Shown here: piece after piece, positions 4,473 to 6,918 of the stretch
Numbering within the stretch: position 1 is the stretch's first letter
How the letters are laid out: every line of letters starts with the position of its first letter
Translations under genes and position numbers: made by a program
Source of the DNA: an uncultured Oscillibacter sp.
GTDB lineage: Bacteria > Bacillota > Clostridia > Oscillospirales > Oscillospiraceae
Length of the DNA stretch: 6,918 nt
Direction: 5' to 3'
NCBI GenBank assembly: GCA_910585165.1
Contig: CAJUBX010000093.1
Location: 1 to 6,918 of the forward strand
Notes under the pieces: model-generated
Databases searched by the model: none
Seen by the model: the letters and a program-made list of their open reading frames with translations, nothing else
Told to the model about the DNA's origin: nothing

Positions 4473-5351
4473 TTATTCGGAATCATTTTCCAAGGGCTGG
4501 GCCTCTCCTTCTTCCTCATCGGGCAGGAAGAACAGATGGGAGAAGAAGGAAGCCACAGCGGAGAAAGGACCACGGCGGCGGCTGGAAGAAGAACCATCAC
4601 CCTCCCCGTCGTCGGAATCATCTTCCTCCTGGGCGGACCAGACAGGCCACTCTTTTTCCGGGAGCTCCTCGAAGTCGTAGGAATCGAACATCTTCCAGAG
4701 AGGCGGGCAAAATATCCATTTCGTATCCAGGACCGGGAGGCCGAAGAAATAAGCGTCGCAGAGCTGGTGGGTCTTATCGTCGATGCCGACACGGCGGCGG
4801 ATACGCTTGGTGGTGAGGAAAAACGGAAGGACGGATTTTCGGACCACATAGAAGTTCTGGGCGAGGCGGCGCAGGGTTACGTCCATGTCCTCAAAGGACT
4901 GAGAGAACACATCCACGGACATGCCATAGTGGCGGTGGTACTTGAAGAATTTGATTGCCAGCTGGGGAAAGGCTTTATAATTACGGCTGTTGAACTCCAC
5001 ACCCGCCTCGTCGATAATCATTTTGCCGCCTTGAATCATATGCACGCCGATATCCTCCCGGGCGTTCAGCTGGAGGGTTCCGGCAATGGGGACGTTGGAC
5101 CAGACGGGATACGCACGCTTCCAGTTATTGCCGGATAATATCCAGTTGGTGAAGCGGCAGGGGAAACGGCGGCAGAGGCGGATAATAATGGATTCTTTTT
5201 GAGCCTGTTTTGCAAGATGGGCGGCGTAGGTGGTTTTGCCGGAGCCGGGAACGCCGAAATAAACGTTCAGCTGGAGGGGGTGCTTTGGGTGGCGGGCACG
5301 GTCCAGAAGGAACCATAGCAGGGCTATCCAGAAAATAACTTTTATGTTCAT
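4473..5351 (-). CDS. zot: Zot-domain (pI-like) filamentous phage assembly ATPase
   Basis: A 292-residue protein. It powers extrusion and assembly of filamentous phage at the cytoplasmic membrane. An N-terminal hydrophobic segment (about 4-17, VIFWIALLWFLL) is followed by Walker A G33-VPGSGK-T40, a Walker B-like stretch KMIIDEAGVEF (110-120, D114 E115) and the family's RNYKAFPQLAIKFFKYHRHYGMSVDVFSQSFEDMD block (123-157). The tail is unusual: an acidic Ser/Asp/Glu stretch (about 241-256), an SRRR patch, a hydrophobic SAVASFFSHLFFLP (264-277) that could dip into the membrane, and an acidic end. The membrane segment at the N-terminus, not between the ATPase and an extracellular domain as in M13 pI, is a noted difference. 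The ribosome site is weak (TTGAGG). It lies downstream of the coat genes behind a GC-rich hairpin. Confidence 0.9.
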   Translation of the reverse strand: MNIKVIFWIALLWFLLDRARHPKHPLQLNVYFGVPGSGKTTYAAHLAKQAQKESIIIRLCRRFPCRFTNWILSGNNWKRAYPVWSNVPIAGTLQLNAREDIGVHMIQGGKMIIDEAGVEFNSRNYKAFPQLAIKFFKYHRHYGMSVDVFSQSFEDMDVTLRRLAQNFYVVRKSVLPFFLTTKRIRRRVGIDDKTHQLCDAYFFGLPVLDTKWIFCPPLWKMFDSYDFEELPEKEWPVWSAQEEDDSDDGEGDGSSSSRRRGPFSAVASFFSHLFFLPDEEEGEAQPLENDSE

Positions 5352-5371
5352 ATAGTGAACCTCAAAAAAGA

Positions 5372-5396
5372 TTTTTGAAAGTGTATATTCAAAAGG
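5372..5396. repeat. Interrupted palindrome, copy 3 (zot leader)
   Basis: TTTTGAA and TTCAAAA arms around AGTGTATA, nearly identical over 30 nt to copy 1. It sits 21 nt before the zot start codon, so a bound protein or folded RNA could affect zot. Confidence 0.7.
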
Positions 5397-5405
5397 ACGG
5401 AGAGA

Positions 5406-5441
5406 GGGGGCGGGGCGGGCTTTCGCTCCGCCGCCGCCCCC
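5406..5441 (-). terminator. GC-rich hairpin between coat gene and zot
   Basis: GGGGGCGG (5406-5413) pairs with CCGCCCCC (5434-5441), and the stem continues for about six more pairs past one bulge, with a short TTTCG-centred loop. There is no clear T-run. It lies 9 nt past the 64-aa coat-candidate stop. In M13 a terminator after gene VIII keeps coat protein far above assembly protein; a similar attenuating or mRNA-protecting role is inferred. Confidence 0.55.
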
Positions 5442-5449
5442 TTCCGGGT

Positions 5450-5644
5450 TCAGATGTTGAACATGCGCTTGAACAGCGTCACGCCAACGCCGATGAAGCC
5501 GAGGACACAGCCCACCAGCAGAAGCGGGTGACTCATGATGGTGTCGGAGACAATGCCGACCCAGCTGATGGCGGCCTCAAAAACGTCGCCAATCATGGAG
5601 AGCATCGAAGCCAGGGTCACGGTAGTGGTAGGAGAACCTTCCAT
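5450..5644 (-). CDS. Major coat protein candidate (64 aa, one membrane span)
   Basis: Residues 1-10 are polar, 11-36 form an amphipathic helix-like stretch (LASMLSMIGDVFEAAISWVG...), 40-57 are a membrane span (PLLLVGCVLGFIGVGVTL), and the C-terminus FKRMFNI is basic. That order of amphipathic N-terminal part, hydrophobic middle and Lys/Arg end that binds DNA matches the major coat protein pVIII of filamentous phages. No classical cleavable signal peptide is visible. The start at 5644 follows AAAGGAATG. The gene lies directly before the hairpin and zot, as expected. The function comes from architecture and context, not homology I can verify. Confidence 0.7.
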   Translation of the reverse strand: MEGSPTTTVTLASMLSMIGDVFEAAISWVGIVSDTIMSHPLLLVGCVLGFIGVGVTLFKRMFNI

Positions 5645-5688
5645 CTTTTTTCATTCCTTTCATTTTTTCATTGTTGTTTTCGGAGGCG

Positions 5689-5708
5689 ATTTTCGCGGCC
5701 ACGAAAAT
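5689..5708. repeat. 20-bp interrupted palindrome upstream of the coat gene
   Basis: ATTTTCG (5689-5695) and CGAAAAT (5702-5708) flank CGGCCA. It lies in the 67-nt gap between the 45-aa and 64-aa genes. It could be an operator, an mRNA stabilising hairpin, or a processing point; there is no T-run. Confidence 0.55.
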
Positions 5709-5711
5709 ATG

Positions 5712-5849
5712 TCAAGGCAAAAACTGCCGAAACACCTTGATAAGCAGGGAGAGGCAGATGAGGCCGAAGATATAAATCACCGGGTCTCTGCCCAGGAAAT
5801 CGGCAACGAGTGTGAGCATCGTACCGAAAAAGGCGGTCATATTATCCAT
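5712..5849 (-). CDS. 45-aa one-span protein, minor coat or second coat candidate
   Basis: The protein reads MDNMTAFFGTMLTLVADFLG, then RDPVIYIFGLICLSLLIKVFRQFLP. It has a short amphipathic N-terminal part, one membrane span (about 23-37) and a basic end (KVFRQ), the same plan as the 64-aa neighbour and as pVII/pIX/pVIII-type virion proteins. GGAGGTG lies about 10 nt before the ATG. The start overlaps the last 8 nt of the upstream gene (ATGGATAA), which suggests translational coupling. No homology is claimed. Confidence 0.7.
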   Translation of the reverse strand: MDNMTAFFGTMLTLVADFLGRDPVIYIFGLICLSLLIKVFRQFLP

Positions 5850-6696
5850 ACTTCACAGCACCTCCCAAAAGCCGGAACAGGCAGTAGAGCATCAGAAGGA
5901 ACACGGCGGCTCCGGTTATCCACTCCCAATCCATTCCGGCAACGCCGGGGACATACTGTTCCTCCGTGGAAACGACCTCGCCGTCCACGTAGGTGCTGAC
6001 TACCTGCACTCTGGGGGTATATGTACCGAACAGGTCCCGGACAACCTGGGAAAGGGTATTGTCCGCATCGGCATCCATGAGGGCACAGGCAAACTCCGGG
6101 ATGGTGGTGAGGGTGAAAACCTGATGATTCTCCATGGGAGCTTCCCCTATGCCGTCTCCGGCAACAGCGCCGGGAGTAAGAGGCGTATCGGAAACAGCGT
6201 AAATGGGAGGCGCTTCCGAGGCGATATCAGAAGGAGGGATATCCGGGACGGGGTTTGCAGGGCTGTCCGGGACGGGAAGCTCCGGGAGCGGGTCTGCGGG
6301 CGTTTCAGGCTGTAGAGCTTCATACGGAGGGTCTGCGGGGCCGGGAGGCTCCGGGACGGGCTCAGGCTCCGGGTCTACCGGAGCAAGGTCCGGAGTATCC
6401 GGCGTATTGTCCACCACAGGCGGCGCACCCTCCGAAGGGTCCTCCGTATCAAGCGGGGTATCAAGTGGAGGGGTTTCCTCCGGGTTTTCCGGGGTGGGAG
6501 GGTCCTCCTCCGGGGAAGGAGCTTCCTCAGAGCCGGACGGACCGCTGTCCTCAGAAGCGGGGGTATCTCCCGAAGCACCGTCAGAAGCGGATAGGGCGTT
6601 GTCTGGAGCTCCGTCAGCTTTGCCGTCAGCCAGAGCGGGAACCGCCAGAAGCCGGCACGCCAGGAGCAGGGCCAGAAAGGGCCGGAGTTTTTTCAT
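5842..6696 (-). CDS. Secreted, Pro/Glu-rich, C-terminally anchored protein; pIII-like minor coat candidate
   Basis: A 284-residue protein. Residues 1-23 are a signal peptide (KKLRPF, hydrophobic core, ending AVPALADG). Residues 25-165 are a low-complexity, acidic, Pro-rich spacer (EDPPTPENPEETPP, EPEPVPEPPGP) expected to be extended. Residues 187-253 are a compact extracellular part. Residues 259-277 are a membrane anchor (ITGAAVFLLMLYCLFRLLG) with a short basic end. This is the plan of filamentous-phage pIII: export, flexible linker, membrane anchor, end-cap of the virion. The spacer could cross the thick Gram-positive wall. AGGTGATG precedes the start. It is followed by the small membrane genes with overlap. 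The pIII-like role is inferred from architecture and position; a host surface protein is the alternative. Confidence 0.65.
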   Translation of the reverse strand: MKKLRPFLALLLACRLLAVPALADGKADGAPDNALSASDGASGDTPASEDSGPSGSEEAPSPEEDPPTPENPEETPPLDTPLDTEDPSEGAPPVVDNTPDTPDLAPVDPEPEPVPEPPGPADPPYEALQPETPADPLPELPVPDSPANPVPDIPPSDIASEAPPIYAVSDTPLTPGAVAGDGIGEAPMENHQVFTLTTIPEFACALMDADADNTLSQVVRDLFGTYTPRVQVVSTYVDGEVVSTEEQYVPGVAGMDWEWITGAAVFLLMLYCLFRLLGGAVKYG

Positions 6697-6713
6697 ACTG
6701 CATCACCTGCCAA

Positions 6714-6918
6714 TCAATCAAGTTTCATGAGCTTATCGCCGGGGTCATGCTGCTGGCGGCTGTTCTTCCACCGCTCCGCCGCATCCGCCGCCCTGCCGTA
6801 ATCGCCGTATCCCACGCCGAAGCCTGTAATGAAGCCAAAGAGGCTGAGGGAAAAGCGGATTAGGGCAACACCGCACAAAAGGGGTGCGGTGAGCAAGAAA
6901 ATATGGTAAAATAAAGAT
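6714..6918 (-). CDS. Small membrane protein, 5'-partial at the window edge
   Basis: The frame is open to the window edge without a stop (SLFYHIFLLTAPLLCGVALIRFSLSLFGFITGFGVGYGDYG...). The only near start, TTG at 6896, has no ribosome site, so the true start is probably beyond 6918. It has one or two hydrophobic segments and then a soluble, charged tail (RAADAAERWKNSRQQHDPGDKLMKLD). The stop lies 17 nt before the pIII-like gene, whose ribosome site is in that gap. It is likely a virion or assembly membrane component of the same operon; no family is recognised. Confidence 0.55.
   Translation of the reverse strand, partial: SLFYHIFLLTAPLLCGVALIRFSLSLFGFITGFGVGYGDYGRAADAAERWKNSRQQHDPGDKLMKLD
6869..6891. 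repeat. 8-bp perfect hairpin
   Basis: CACCGCAC (6869-6876) and GTGCGGTG (6884-6891) flank a 7-nt loop. It falls within the partial membrane-protein frame and has no T-run on either side, so it may be chance or a structured mRNA segment. Confidence 0.5.

Noticed and set aside
5372..5396. XerCD dif-like attachment site
   Set aside because: Many inoviruses integrate at dif, but this palindrome has 7-nt arms and an 8-nt centre and does not match the 11-6-11 dif layout or its half-sites.
6203..6730. Plus-strand Gly/Ser-rich 175-aa frame
   Set aside because: This is an antisense reading of the Pro/Glu-rich spacer codons; low complexity explains the long open frame.
1..6918. CRISPR array, tRNA or rRNA genes
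   Set aside because: No regularly spaced repeats of CRISPR type beyond the two-copy ribozyme unit, and no tRNA cloverleaf or rRNA stretches were recognised.

Overview
The window looks like part of a filamentous-phage (inovirus) prophage in a moderately GC-rich Gram-positive gut bacterium, with insertion-sequence debris on its left side. I infer Clostridia, perhaps Oscillospirales, from the style of the IS30 and IS66 proteins, the AGGAGG-type ribosome sites and the small SprT and ribbon-helix-helix genes. That placement is a family-level impression, not a database result.

Layout. Positions 1-572 hold a decayed 3' part of an IS66-family transposase, a terminator and a probable IS66 end. Positions 777-1840 hold an intact IS30-family transposase on the minus strand. 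Positions 1886-2200 contain no convincing gene but carry at least five strong hairpins in series, a plausible single-stranded-phage intergenic/origin region. A minus-strand ribbon-helix-helix regulator (2202-2450) is divergent from a consensus promoter (TTGACA-17-TATAAT) whose -10 is embedded in a palindromic operator, with two further copies of the operator half-site upstream. That promoter drives a plus-strand module: a 60-aa ORF, a 53-aa ORF, a SprT-like zinc metalloprotease, and two more small ORFs, closed by a strong terminator at 4334-4355.

The main discovery is in that module. Two near-identical 57-nt type I hammerhead ribozymes (2835-2891 and 3101-3157) sit in direct orientation directly after the two small ORFs. 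All invariant core nucleotides are present. The three differences between the copies fall in a wobble pair, a loop, and the variable base of a UNCG tetraloop. Cleavage at both would release a 266-nt RNA carrying the 53-aa ORF. The leaders in front of the two ORFs are also duplicated, so the layout is a repeated leader-ORF-ribozyme cassette. The first ribozyme's core overlaps the stop codon of its ORF.

Convergent to this, on the minus strand, is a virion operon read from 6918 down to 4473: a partial membrane protein, a secreted Pro/Glu-rich protein with a C-terminal membrane anchor (pIII-like), a 45-aa and a 64-aa one-membrane-span protein (coat candidates), and a Zot/pI-type assembly ATPase. 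A GC-rich hairpin between the coat gene and zot may lower zot expression. No replication initiator is visible; it may lie beyond 6918 or may have been lost at the IS30 side. A 22-25-nt interrupted palindrome occurs three times (near 1857, 3838 and 5372), once next to the IS30 transposase.
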